Positions 17,028-25,702 of a stretch of DNA of 64,000 bases are shown here, in pieces (position 1 is the first letter of the stretch; each line of letters begins with the position of its first letter). Source of the DNA: UBA961 sp041191145 (lineage in GTDB: Bacteria; Bacteroidota; Ignavibacteria; Kapaibacteriales; UBA961); the NCBI GenBank assembly GCA_041191145.1, contig JBEEPK010000003.1:1-64000 (forward strand), in the 5' to 3' direction. Made by a program: the position numbers and the translations under genes. Under the pieces are notes generated by a model that worked only from the letters and a program-made list of their open reading frames with translations, had not been told where the DNA came from and searched no databases.

Positions 17028-18563
17028 TCAATTTCGCTTAATACATGGTGTGATTTTACTTATTGAATCATTTCCTTGATAATCTTTAATTCTATGAACC
17101 AAGATATAAGCAGAAGACGGTAACTCAATCACATCAAAAAAGGGAAGCACTATTTCTGAAGGTATTAGCTTATCTACAAAGATTGATGATATAAAAAATC
17201 CATCAAGAGTATACACATCACATGAATATATTCCAATGGTAAATGGTTGATTTATTCGTATTTGCTGACAGTTCAAGAAAGTCCCATTACAACCCTCAAA
17301 TTCTATTGTGATATCTTTTGTATTTGATGAATGAATTGGACTATTCATTTTTCCAGGTGTGCCACCTAACTCATGCATTGAAATGAACCAAGTTCCTCCA
17401 TTAAGAGAATCACTATATTCAAATGAGGAGTTTGGCAAGTAAGAAGAATATTTTTGAATGAGATAATCATAGTGAATGGAATCGATTATACATCCATTTG
17501 GATCAATTATCTGAATATTTATGCCTTCATCCGACAATGAAAATCCATTATCATACACACACAATTGCTCTGATATTCTTTGATCTGGTTCTTTTATTAT
17601 CAGCACATATTCTGAAAATAGCTCCAAAGATAAATCAATAGTATCTCTTCCAATGATGCAAGTATATCCATCTTGCAGATTGATACCATTGTCTAGTATT
17701 CTTATTTCAATAAATTCAGGGAAGTTATTATCATGAACATTTATCTCATTGATGATGATACTTCTATTGGGGAATGATTGATAGAATTCAAAGACTCCAT
17801 TATTGTTATACAATCGAGGATCATCCAAAAGATGTGAAGATGTTATGGAAATCTGATTCATTCCTTTTGAAATCTGCAAATCAGATACCGATATACTTAT
17901 TTCTGAAAGTTGATGTGTCTTGAGTATATCTAAGTATGACTTAACATATGATGTTCCCGTTGAAACAATTATCTGAATATCCTGTATTGGGATATTTCCA
18001 TTATTGTATAATCTAAAGTATATGGAATCATCATTTACAAATATTGAGCGAAGTTGGAGATCATTATCAAGCGGAAGTATTGAATTGATAAATCCACAAG
18101 TATGTCCGTTTGGATGTATAGAGGTTATGACATCGTTGTTTGAAGACAAGTTTTTATATCGTTCTAGACTTTTTCCTTTTTGCTCCTTGCTAATGGTATA
18201 TGCAATAGAATCAATGACTGTGCTATCTTGATCCCGAAGTATGATTTTATCTTTTGAATTATTCAGTGTTGGCAAGATAGCTTGCCTTAACTGACATTGG
18301 ATTGTATTTACTGAATTCTTTAAAGTGTTTGTATCTCTTGTGATTATAAGATATTCTCTTGAAGGAATAACAATATTCTCGACCTTAACACGATTGGTTG
18401 CATCCTCGATCCATAATACTGCTATGGAAAAAGTGTTTGCTGAATCAGTATTGTGAAATTCTATCCATTCCGGATTCCCGGATAAAGGATTAGGCATGAA
18501 TTCATTGATTATGATTTGTGAATTTGCGATAAACGGAAACAAGAAAACGATGATGATTTTCAT
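17028..18563 (-). CDS. Secreted lamin-tail-domain (LTD) protein
   Basis: A 511-aa exported protein with a short signal peptide (hydrophobic run ending IANSQ, about residue 15). An LTD-like domain follows at once: IIINEFMPNP, then NPEWIEFHN, REYLIITRD and VIDSIAYT. A second, less regular copy starts near SIIINEINVHDNNFPEFIEI. Between them lie beta-rich segments. Near the C-terminus IYSCDVYTLDGFFISSIF and LPSSAYILVHR resemble a type IX sorting domain, but about 20 extra residues follow. Secreted LTD proteins occur in this phylum, often with nucleases; no nuclease motif is seen. The ATG directly follows the T tract of a strong hairpin, and an alternative ATG at 18587 lies inside that hairpin. 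Confidence 0.7.
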   Translation of the reverse strand: MKIIIVFLFPFIANSQIIINEFMPNPLSGNPEWIEFHNTDSANTFSIAVLWIEDATNRVKVENIVIPSREYLIITRDTNTLKNSVNTIQCQLRQAILPTLNNSKDKIILRDQDSTVIDSIAYTISKEQKGKSLERYKNLSSNNDVITSIHPNGHTCGFINSILPLDNDLQLRSIFVNDDSIYFRLYNNGNIPIQDIQIIVSTGTSYVKSYLDILKTHQLSEISISVSDLQISKGMNQISITSSHLLDDPRLYNNNGVFEFYQSFPNRSIIINEINVHDNNFPEFIEIRILDNGINLQDGYTCIIGRDTIDLSLELFSEYVLIIKEPDQRISEQLCVYDNGFSLSDEGINIQIIDPNGCIIDSIHYDYLIQKYSSYLPNSSFEYSDSLNGGTWFISMHELGGTPGKMNSPIHSSNTKDITIEFEGCNGTFLNCQQIRINQPFTIGIYSCDVYTLDGFFISSIFVDKLIPSEIVLPFFDVIELPSSAYILVHRIKDYQGNDSISKITPCIKRN

Positions 18564-18598
18564 AAAAAAAGCTACCTCATAAAACATGGGGTAGCTTT
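18564..18598 (-). terminator. Strong hairpin terminator abutting a start codon
   Basis: On the minus strand a 13-bp stem (one G-U pair, 5-nt loop) is followed by seven Ts and then immediately by the ATG of the lamin-tail gene. It begins about 22 nt after the glutaryl-CoA dehydrogenase stop, which it must terminate. The T tract ends at position -1 of the next gene. Confidence 0.85.
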
Positions 18599-18620
18599 AA
18601 GAAAAAGGGATTAGATTCTA

Positions 18621-19784
18621 CTATTTAAAGGCTTGTATGCCCGTGATATCGGCGCCAAGTATCAATGTATGAATATCGTGAGTACCTTCATATGTTCTTA
18701 CGGATTCAAGATTTGCTGAATGTCGCATGATTGGATATTCATCGAGAATACCATTTGCTCCATGAATGTCTCTAGCAATTCGGGCACATTGAATAGCAAT
18801 GTCAACATTGTTTCTCTTTGCAAGTGATACTTGATTTGGGTTCATTCTGCCTGATTCTTTCAATTGACCCAATTGCATGCAGATAAGCTGACCTTTTGTG
18901 ATCTCATTGAGCATCCAAACCAATTTTTCTTGAACCAATTGAAAACCGGCAATCGGTTTGTCAAACTGTATTCTACTTTTTGCATAATCAAGAGATGATT
19001 GATAAGTACCTATTGCACTACCGATTGCGCCCCAAGCAATTCCATATCGTGCTTGAGTCAAACAACTAAGTGGACCTTTCAATCCTTTGATGTTTAACTT
19101 GTTTTCTTTTGGAATTTCAACATCTTGGAAAATAAGCTCGCTTGTCACAGAAGCTCTAAGTGAATGTTTTCCTTTCATTTCAGGAGCAGAGAATCCTTTC
19201 ATTCCTCTTTCAACAAGAAATCCATGAACTTCGCCTTCGTATTTTGCCCATACGACAGCCACATCTGCAAGTGAACCGTTTGTGATCCACATCTTTGCAC
19301 CATTGAGCAGATATCCACCATCAATATCTTTTGCATTTGTTATCATGCCTGATGGATTTGAGCCAAAATCAGGTTCTGTTAGTCCAAAACATCCAATTGC
19401 GCTTCCGGATGCAAGTCTTGGAAGCCATTTCTTTTTGATTTCTTCGGATCCATATGTGTAAATCGGATACATAACGAGTGAACTTTGCACGGAAGCAAAA
19501 GAGCGAACTCCGGAATCACCTCTTTCAAGTTCTTGCATAGCCAAACCATAGCTAATGTAATTTGCACCGGCACATCCATATTCCTGAGGGAGAGTTATGC
19601 CAAACAGACCAAGATCAGCCATTTTTCCAACCAAATCCATTGGGAATGTACCAGCTTGATAGTGTTTTTCAATAATCGGTAAAACCTCATTGTCGACAAA
19701 GTCGGCAACGGATTCTCTGACCATTTTTTCATCCTCGGACAATTGGTCGTAAATATTATAATAATCAACAGGTTGGAAAGCCAT
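18621..19784 (-). CDS. gcdH: Glutaryl-CoA dehydrogenase
   Basis: FAD-dependent enzyme that oxidises and decarboxylates glutaryl-CoA to crotonyl-CoA in lysine, tryptophan or aromatic degradation. The 387-aa protein has the complete acyl-CoA dehydrogenase fold. It carries the features that separate GcdH from other members: RSFASVQSSLVM, with Arg94 positioned to bind the distal carboxylate, and YEGTHDIH, with catalytic base Glu366. I chose the ATG at 19784 (AAGG about 8 nt upstream) over a TTG at 19814. Downstream reactions are represented by two 3-hydroxybutyryl-CoA dehydrogenases at 48-49.7 kb. A promoter lies upstream and a terminator downstream, so it is monocistronic. Confidence 0.93.
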   Translation of the reverse strand: MAFQPVDYYNIYDQLSEDEKMVRESVADFVDNEVLPIIEKHYQAGTFPMDLVGKMADLGLFGITLPQEYGCAGANYISYGLAMQELERGDSGVRSFASVQSSLVMYPIYTYGSEEIKKKWLPRLASGSAIGCFGLTEPDFGSNPSGMITNAKDIDGGYLLNGAKMWITNGSLADVAVVWAKYEGEVHGFLVERGMKGFSAPEMKGKHSLRASVTSELIFQDVEIPKENKLNIKGLKGPLSCLTQARYGIAWGAIGSAIGTYQSSLDYAKSRIQFDKPIAGFQLVQEKLVWMLNEITKGQLICMQLGQLKESGRMNPNQVSLAKRNNVDIAIQCARIARDIHGANGILDEYPIMRHSANLESVRTYEGTHDIHTLILGADITGIQAFK

Positions 19785-19833
19785 GTTAAAACCTTGGTAA
19801 ATGTATAATGGCAATGATTAACTTAATTCGGTG

Positions 19834-19841
19834 CAAAATTA
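19834..19841 (-). promoter_or_regulatory. gcdH promoter -7 element
   Basis: Minus-strand TAATTTTG, a TAnnTTTG match, about 50 nt before the gcdH ATG. A TTTT tract sits 20 nt further upstream where TTTG is expected. Its position argues that the glycosyltransferase gene on the other strand starts at 19888, not at the GTG at 19831 that overlaps this element. Confidence 0.5.
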
Positions 19842-19887
19842 CGAATTTACACATGCTCTTAAAAACTGTAAATACCCCAAAAGTTCC

Positions 19888-20538
19888 ATGATATCAGTCA
19901 AAAACAAACATATTCCTTTCTTTTCGGTTATTGTGACTTGTCATAATCGCGCTCATATTCTCGAAAGAGCTCTTAAATCTCTTCTTCTTCAAGACTTACA
20001 AGATTGGGAATGCTTGATTGTGAATGACGGATCTACTGATGATACTGATGCTATCGTACAATCTTGGTTATATTCAGATGATAGATTTCGTTATTTGAAG
20101 CATAGTCATCGTGGTCAGGCTTTGACAAAGAATGCCGGAATTATAGCTTCTTCCGGTCTTTTTATCACATTTCTTGACTCGGATGATGAGTATAAAACCG
20201 ATCATTTGTCAATAAGAAAAGCCATGCTTGAAGAATATACTCATCTGGATTTATTACATGGTGGAGTTTCAATCATAGGAGATCCTTATGTACCGGACAT
20301 GAATAATCCCGGTCAATTGATCCATTTGAGTGAATGCATAATCGGAGGTACATTTGTGTTCTCGGCATCGGCAATTCATGCATTGAATGGTTTTGACAAT
20401 GTATCATACGGAGATGATACGAAACTCTTTGAGAAAGCTGAACATGCAGGTTTATCCATAGCTAAAACTGATTATCCAAGTTATGTTTATTATAGAGATA
20501 TGCCTGATTCATTATGCAATATCAGGAAAGAACTATAA
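19888..20538 (+). CDS. Family 2 glycosyltransferase
   Basis: GT-A fold glycosyltransferase of 216 aa, single domain. The N-terminal FFSVIVTCHNRAHILERALK and LIVNDGSTDDT form the nucleotide-sugar binding part. FLDSDDE at about 95-101 supplies the metal-binding DxD. Later, the DDTKLFEKAEHAG stretch fits the acceptor-side ED(D) region. Donor and acceptor cannot be told from sequence. No other polysaccharide genes are adjacent; the stop overlaps the nth start by 1 nt (TAATG), so the two are cotranscribed. Confidence 0.88.
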   Translation: MISVKNKHIPFFSVIVTCHNRAHILERALKSLLLQDLQDWECLIVNDGSTDDTDAIVQSWLYSDDRFRYLKHSHRGQALTKNAGIIASSGLFITFLDSDDEYKTDHLSIRKAMLEEYTHLDLLHGGVSIIGDPYVPDMNNPGQLIHLSECIIGGTFVFSASAIHALNGFDNVSYGDDTKLFEKAEHAGLSIAKTDYPSYVYYRDMPDSLCNIRKEL

Positions 20539-21185
20539 TGCGAGAATCAAAGACAAAGAAGATGGAACGCATGAATGCAATTTTGGCAATATTGCAAAAA
20601 CAGTATCCTGATGCTGTATGTGCATTACATTATTCCACTCCATTTCAATTGTTGATAGCAACAATATTATCAGCACAATGCACTGATGCTAGAGTGAATA
20701 TGGTTACACCTCATCTCTTTACAGAGTATCCTGATGCCCAAACGATGCAACATGCAGATATCAGTCATTTAGAAGAAATCATACACTCCACCGGATTCTA
20801 TAAAGCAAAAGCAAAGAATATACTAGCCTGCTCGAAGATGATCATGAATTCATACAATGGGGAATTACCACTTGATATTGATGCTTTGATACTACTCCCA
20901 GGAGTGGGAAGGAAAACAGCAAATGTTTTATTGGGGAATGCATTTGGCATAAATGCAGGTATTACCGTGGATACACATGTAACTCGAATAATGAATGCTT
21001 TGAAATTTGTGAAAACAACAGATGCGGTCAAGATTGAGCAGGAACTAATCCCACTGATTCCTCAAAATGATTGGACAGTATTTACCCATCGTATCATAGA
21101 ACATGGAAGAGCAGTGTGCATCGCAAGAAGACCCAAATGCAATAATTGTGTGATATCGGAATATTGTCCATCCGCTTCAATGTGA
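20538..21185 (+). CDS. nth: Endonuclease III
   Basis: Base-excision-repair DNA glycosylase and AP lyase for oxidised pyrimidines (215 aa). The helix-hairpin-helix LLPGVGRKTANVLLG holds catalytic Lys126, VDTHVTR holds Asp145, and the C-terminal iron-sulfur cysteines are Cys194-x6-Cys201-x2-Cys204-x5-Cys210, the exact spacing of the family. The ATG at 20538 overlaps the glycosyltransferase stop. The 3' end overlaps the convergent ABC-F gene by 9 nt with no terminator between. Confidence 0.97.
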   Translation: MRESKTKKMERMNAILAILQKQYPDAVCALHYSTPFQLLIATILSAQCTDARVNMVTPHLFTEYPDAQTMQHADISHLEEIIHSTGFYKAKAKNILACSKMIMNSYNGELPLDIDALILLPGVGRKTANVLLGNAFGINAGITVDTHVTRIMNALKFVKTTDAVKIEQELIPLIPQNDWTVFTHRIIEHGRAVCIARRPKCNNCVISEYCPSASM

Positions 21186-23093
21186 TTGAAGTGATTCCCA
21201 CTCTATCAATAAGTTGTCCACTTTCTGTTGAATATCATTTCTAGACTGAGTATGTGATATCATTTTTTCTGTATTTGAATATATTTCTTCAAGGGATAAT
21301 TGCTGATCAATTGATGATAACTCTTTTTCTAATTGAGCTATTAATTGTTCTATTTCTTCAATTCTTCTAATCTTTTTTTTCTCTTCTTTTTCTCGACTTT
21401 TCTTTTCTTCTCTACTTAATTGAGTATTGGTATTTACTTTCTCATTAATACTATGATCAACTTTTGATCGTACTTCATCCAGTGAATGTATTGCATATTT
21501 CTCCAAATACTCTTCCAATGTCAATGGATGATGTTTTACTGATCCTTGAGAAAAGTGAAATATATTATCAATGAGTCCGGAGAGAAAATCACGATCATGA
21601 GAAACAATGATCAAAGCTCCATTATAATCTAGCAGAGCTGATTTTAAGATGTCTTTGGCGGACATATCCAAGTGATTGGTTGGCTCGTCAAGAATCAATA
21701 CATGAGATTCAGTCAAAAGTAACATGGCAAGTGCAAGTCGAGCTCTTTCGCCACCTGACAAAACACGAACTTTTTTTTCAACAGAATCACCGCTAAAAAG
21801 AAATGCCCCAAGAATAGCTCTGATTTTTGTCCGGATATCTCCGACTGCTACTTGTTCGAGTGTTTCAAAAACGGTTTTTGTGGGATCAAGTGAATCTGCA
21901 TGTTGTTGTGCGAAATATCCGATTTTTAGTCCTTCCCCGGTATTGAGTAGGCCATTATAGGATTCAATTCCGGCTAAAATTCGTGAAAGAGTACTTTTTC
22001 CTTCACCGTTTTTGCCGACGAAAGCACAACGCATTTCTCTTTCTATATCAAATGAAATACGGTTTAAAATGATTTTATCATCATACTTCTTTGATAAATC
22101 ATCGGAATGAAACAGAACTCTTGGTGCTCTTGGTGCAGGTGGAAAGGAAAAGGCAATTGTTTTATCAGTAGAATCATCATAAGTAATTCTTTCTTTGGCT
22201 TCCAATTGTTTCACTCTTGACTGAACTCTAGATGCAAGGTTTGCTTTTGAACGGAATCTATCAATGAATTCTTGTGTTTTTGCTATCTCTTTCTGTTGTG
22301 CCATATAGGCTTTTTTACGATGTTCCTCTCTTTCGAGTCTTTCTATCACATATTTTGAATAGGAGCATGGGTAATCTTCAATTCCAGCATTCCTGATTTC
22401 AATTGTTCTTTTCGTGATCGTATCCAAAAATACTCTGTCATGAGAAACCAATATAACGGCGCCATCATATTGTGCAAGATATGTTTCCAGCCAACGAATG
22501 GAGTCAATGTCAAGATGATTGGTCGGTTCATCCAAGAGTAATGTATGTGGCTTACGGAGTAGTAACTTAGCTAGCTCAAGTCGCATTTGCCAGCCACCGG
22601 ATAACTCTTTTGCCTGCTTATGCATTGATTCATGAGTGAAACCTAAACCCAGAAGAATTTTTTCAATACTTGCTTCGATTGTATTTCCACCCAATATCTC
22701 GAGTTGGGCATATAAATCGGACATTCTTTCGCATAATTCACTATACTCGGGATTATCATAATCAGTGTATTCTGTAATTGTGACTTGTAAAGATTCAAGT
22801 TCATCTTCAATATGTAATACTGCATCAAATGCTGATCTACACTCTTCTTTCACTGTTCCTGTATAATCTGCGTGTAATTGTTGTTTTAAAAAACCGATTG
22901 TATGCTGTTTCGAAGTCGTTATAACTCCGGATTCAGGTTTAATATCTCCATACAATACATTGAGTAATGTGGATTTTCCGGCTCCATTTTTACCAACTAG
23001 ACCGATTTTGTCTTGGTCACCAACTGTAAATGTAATTCCATCAAAAAGTGGAATTCCATTAAATTGCATGGTGCATTGAGAAACTGCTATCAT
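21177..23093 (-). CDS. ABC-F family ATPase
   Basis: Soluble protein with two ABC domains and no membrane part (638 aa), the class that acts on ribosomes (EttA/Uup/YdiF group). The first domain has GKNGAGKST near 36-44, LSGGWQMRLELAKLL and LLLDEPTNHLD. The inter-domain linker is long, basic and helical. The second domain has GKNGEGKST, LSGGERARLALAMLL and LILDEPTNHLD. The charged coiled-coil C-terminus (KKSREKEEKKKIRRIEEIEQ) resembles the Uup/YdiF extension. It starts only 22 nt from the divergent thioesterase gene. Confidence 0.92.
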   Translation of the reverse strand: MIAVSQCTMQFNGIPLFDGITFTVGDQDKIGLVGKNGAGKSTLLNVLYGDIKPESGVITTSKQHTIGFLKQQLHADYTGTVKEECRSAFDAVLHIEDELESLQVTITEYTDYDNPEYSELCERMSDLYAQLEILGGNTIEASIEKILLGLGFTHESMHKQAKELSGGWQMRLELAKLLLRKPHTLLLDEPTNHLDIDSIRWLETYLAQYDGAVILVSHDRVFLDTITKRTIEIRNAGIEDYPCSYSKYVIERLEREEHRKKAYMAQQKEIAKTQEFIDRFRSKANLASRVQSRVKQLEAKERITYDDSTDKTIAFSFPPAPRAPRVLFHSDDLSKKYDDKIILNRISFDIEREMRCAFVGKNGEGKSTLSRILAGIESYNGLLNTGEGLKIGYFAQQHADSLDPTKTVFETLEQVAVGDIRTKIRAILGAFLFSGDSVEKKVRVLSGGERARLALAMLLLTESHVLILDEPTNHLDMSAKDILKSALLDYNGALIIVSHDRDFLSGLIDNIFHFSQGSVKHHPLTLEEYLEKYAIHSLDEVRSKVDHSINEKVNTNTQLSREEKKSREKEEKKKIRRIEEIEQLIAQLEKELSSIDQQLSLEEIYSNTEKMISHTQSRNDIQQKVDNLLIEWESLQSH

Positions 23094-23115
23094 TTAGATT
23101 AACCGTGTGAAATTT

Positions 23116-23976
23116 ATGGCTCTATATCATTATTACATCAATAGTCAAGGCATCATCTCTCATGAAGGAATCATTATTGATGATACAACACTTATTGAAT
23201 TGATTTACAAAAATATGGACTATAATCGTACGGGGAGTTTTCCAGAAGCAAGTTTTTATGCTCGTATCGGAAATGAAGAAATCTATCTTCACAAGGAAGA
23301 TACTCCGATTGTTTGGAAATATATTGACGGCGATCGCATATGTATGACAAATAAGATATCATTTCCATTTTCTATCAGAGATCTGAGATATTCCAAAGAT
23401 GGTAATCTGTATCATCGTTCTTCTATGGGTGAATGGGGAAGAATATCAGCAAGATTATTAGTTGAGTTACGAGATAATATTCAGCCATGGGGACCACATT
23501 ACATATATTTAGATGATTTCCATTCCAGAGTTATTGAACCACTTGAAAAAAATGATACGGTTTTTTTACATCCAAGATCAGACAATCAATGTTTTGGGTG
23601 TGGTGAGCTGAATAATCAAGGTTTGCACATGACTTTTGTTTATGATCCTATTACTCAATCAGTTGAATCTTGGTTTACACCTCCCAAATCCCTCATGGGT
23701 TCTCTCAATATTATGCATGGTGGCATGGTAAGTCTTTTATTGGATGAAACAATGGGAAAAGTACTTTCTGGTATGAATGTCAAAGCACCCACAGGTCAAT
23801 TAAATGTGAGATTCAAAAAACCAACATTTATCGAACAGGAGTTGTATCTGAAGGGACGCTTATTATCCGAACAGGGAAGAAAATTTACATTAATGGCTGA
23901 ATTGATTGATAGAGAGGGGAATATCACAGCACAAGGAGAAGGACTATTTATCAAAAGGAAAGAGAATCATTCATAA
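23116..23976 (+). CDS. DUF4505 (UPF0598)-like domain fused to a PaaI-type hotdog thioesterase
   Basis: Two-domain protein of 286 aa. Residues 1-145 read like DUF4505/UPF0598: ALYHYYINSQGIISHEG, NRTGSFPEASFY, DTPIVWKY, FSIRDLRYSKDGNLYH and GPHYIYLDDF follow the family's order. Residues 150-280 are a hotdog thioesterase: the family-start CFGCGELNNQGLHM (Cys159, Cys162), the catalytic HGGMVSLLLDE with HGG at 201-203, and PTGQLNVRFKKP. It probably hydrolyses an acyl-CoA of unknown identity; the N-terminal role is unknown. I prefer the ATG at 23116 over GTG at 23107. The 3' end overlaps the convergent ppx gene by 26 nt. The domain call for the N-terminus is from memory of the family. Confidence 0.78.
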   Translation: MALYHYYINSQGIISHEGIIIDDTTLIELIYKNMDYNRTGSFPEASFYARIGNEEIYLHKEDTPIVWKYIDGDRICMTNKISFPFSIRDLRYSKDGNLYHRSSMGEWGRISARLLVELRDNIQPWGPHYIYLDDFHSRVIEPLEKNDTVFLHPRSDNQCFGCGELNNQGLHMTFVYDPITQSVESWFTPPKSLMGSLNIMHGGMVSLLLDETMGKVLSGMNVKAPTGQLNVRFKKPTFIEQELYLKGRLLSEQGRKFTLMAELIDREGNITAQGEGLFIKRKENHS

Positions 23977-24859
23977 TTGATTGGACAATTCCATAGCGAA
24001 GTCCTTTTTTACTCACTATACAAGATTTGGCTTGAACATTTTCAAGAATAAGTGACAAAATGAGCGCGCCTGCCGGTAAAATGTCTGCTCTTTGCGGATG
24101 AACGCCGGGAATAGAAAGTATTGACTCTAAATCTGAATGCAGTAATTCATTACTCATTTGGGAAATTCTCTCAACTGACAATACATGGCCATGAATAAGA
24201 TGAGAAGAAAGATCATGAATCTCAAGGTCTATTGCTGCCAATGTTGTTGGAGTTCCTGCAGTTGCAATAATTGTTGAATTGACCGGAATGAAAATGTCAT
24301 TCAACAAATTCTTGACATATAGTATGGCTTGTTCAAGTTCATTATCTGAAATGGGTAATTGCTTCATGAATGCATCAGTAAGGCGTACGGCACCTATGTC
24401 AATACTAATGCAATGTTCATTATTGTCAATCATTTGAATAATCTCAGTGCTCCCTCCGCCAATATCGATTATTACCGGTTTATCGTGATCTTCTCGGCTT
24501 CCAAGAAAAGTAAGGGAAGCTTCTTCTATTCCTGAAATTATTTCAATTGGATACCCCAAAGTTTGTTCGAGTATTGTTTGTACATCAACTTTGTTTTGAG
24601 CATCTCGCATAGCACTTGTTGCAATTGCTCTCACGGAAATATTGGTGTATTGCGATATAAGTATCGCATATTCTTCAAGAATGGTGATTGCTCTTTGAAT
24701 TGCTTTGTCTGAAATGTTTCCGCTTTTGTTTATTCCTTCTCCAAGTCTTGCTATTCTATGTTCATCTTTGATGATGCTGATATTGCCATCTTGATCTTTT
24801 GAAAGAATAAGGAGTAAAAGCGTATTGGTTCCGATATCGATTCCGGCATAATATTTCAT
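23951..24859 (-). CDS. Ppx/GppA-family phosphatase
   Basis: Actin-like ATPase-fold phosphatase (302 aa) that degrades polyphosphate and/or converts pppGpp to ppGpp. The N-terminal phosphate-1 motif is GIDIGTNTLLLLI, then RLGEGI, then IATSAMRDAQN with catalytic-region residues, and the second glycine loop IDIGGGSTEII. It is the short form lacking the C-terminal HD-like domain of E. coli Ppx (513 aa), as is usual in this phylum. Which substrate it prefers cannot be read from sequence. The start overlaps the prmA stop by 1 nt (TAATG). Confidence 0.9.
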   Translation of the reverse strand: MKYYAGIDIGTNTLLLLILSKDQDGNISIIKDEHRIARLGEGINKSGNISDKAIQRAITILEEYAILISQYTNISVRAIATSAMRDAQNKVDVQTILEQTLGYPIEIISGIEEASLTFLGSREDHDKPVIIDIGGGSTEIIQMIDNNEHCISIDIGAVRLTDAFMKQLPISDNELEQAILYVKNLLNDIFIPVNSTIIATAGTPTTLAAIDLEIHDLSSHLIHGHVLSVERISQMSNELLHSDLESILSIPGVHPQRADILPAGALILSLILENVQAKSCIVSKKGLRYGIVQSIMNDSLSF

Positions 24860-25701
24860 TATACAGCTCTAAAAGTAATTGCTACCCAATCTTGTTCTTT
24901 GAGCGTTTTAAGATGCTCGAATCCATGTTTGAGAGCAGATTGCACTATTTCATCCGCATCAATTGCAAGAATGCCTGAAACAATCATAATTCCTTTGCTT
25001 TCATTTAATGCTGCGTGGAATTTAGTCATATTAGGGAGTATGATATTCCGATACATATTCGCCGCGATACCATCAACAGGGGATAGATCCAATGTAAAAA
25101 TATCTGCTTGTTCAACATGCATATTATCAATTGAATTTAGAACAGCATTATCTTTCGCATTTTCAACACTCCATTCATCATTGTCGAATGCAAAAATGTC
25201 TTTTGCTCCCAATTTTGAAGCAAGTATGCCGAGAACACCTGAACCACAACCTGCATCCATCCATGAAGAATTTGGTTGAACCCATTCTTGCAATTCTTTG
25301 CAAACCATTCGGGTAGTGGGATGATATCCTGTTCCGAAAGCCATTTGAGGATTAATAATGATGGTTAATGGATGATGAACTTCATCTATTTTCCATTCAG
25401 GGGTAATAGCAATGGTGTCATTCACAATGATCGGCTCAAGTGAATTTTCCCATTCTTTATTCCAATTTTGATCTTGAATGATTTCTTTCTTAAGTATTGT
25501 ACATTCAATATCATGGTTCTTTGCTGTTTCCAAGATAAATCTATCGAAATCATCATGATAATCAGAGGTATTGAATATGATCGTCATCATATCCTGTGAT
25601 TGTTCTATGCCGGAAAAATCCATATTGGAAAGAAGTCCGATGAGAATGTCTTGGTATTCTTCAGGAACAAAAAAATGAATGGCAATAAATTCTGATTTCA
25701 T
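24859..25701 (-). CDS. prmA: Ribosomal protein L11 methyltransferase
   Basis: SAM-dependent methylase of ribosomal protein L11 (280 aa). The N-terminal L11-binding domain (about 1-95) includes the WNKEWENSLEPI segment. The catalytic domain begins with FGTGYHPTTRMV, followed by the SAM loop DAGCGSGVLGILASKLGA, the acidic FAFDNDEW and the post-motif MYRNIILP, where E. coli PrmA has AN-I. Length is normal. The stop overlaps the ppx start by 1 nt, and it starts 1 nt after the M28 peptidase stop, giving a three-gene operon. Confidence 0.93.
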   Translation of the reverse strand: MKSEFIAIHFFVPEEYQDILIGLLSNMDFSGIEQSQDMMTIIFNTSDYHDDFDRFILETAKNHDIECTILKKEIIQDQNWNKEWENSLEPIIVNDTIAITPEWKIDEVHHPLTIIINPQMAFGTGYHPTTRMVCKELQEWVQPNSSWMDAGCGSGVLGILASKLGAKDIFAFDNDEWSVENAKDNAVLNSIDNMHVEQADIFTLDLSPVDGIAANMYRNIILPNMTKFHAALNESKGIMIVSGILAIDADEIVQSALKHGFEHLKTLKEQDWVAITFRAV

Positions 25702-25702
25702 A

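Noticed and set aside
19831..19887. GTG start extending the glycosyltransferase upstream
   Set aside because: The extension overlaps the gcdH promoter element and adds 19 residues with no family match. The ATG at 19888 begins just before the conserved first strand.
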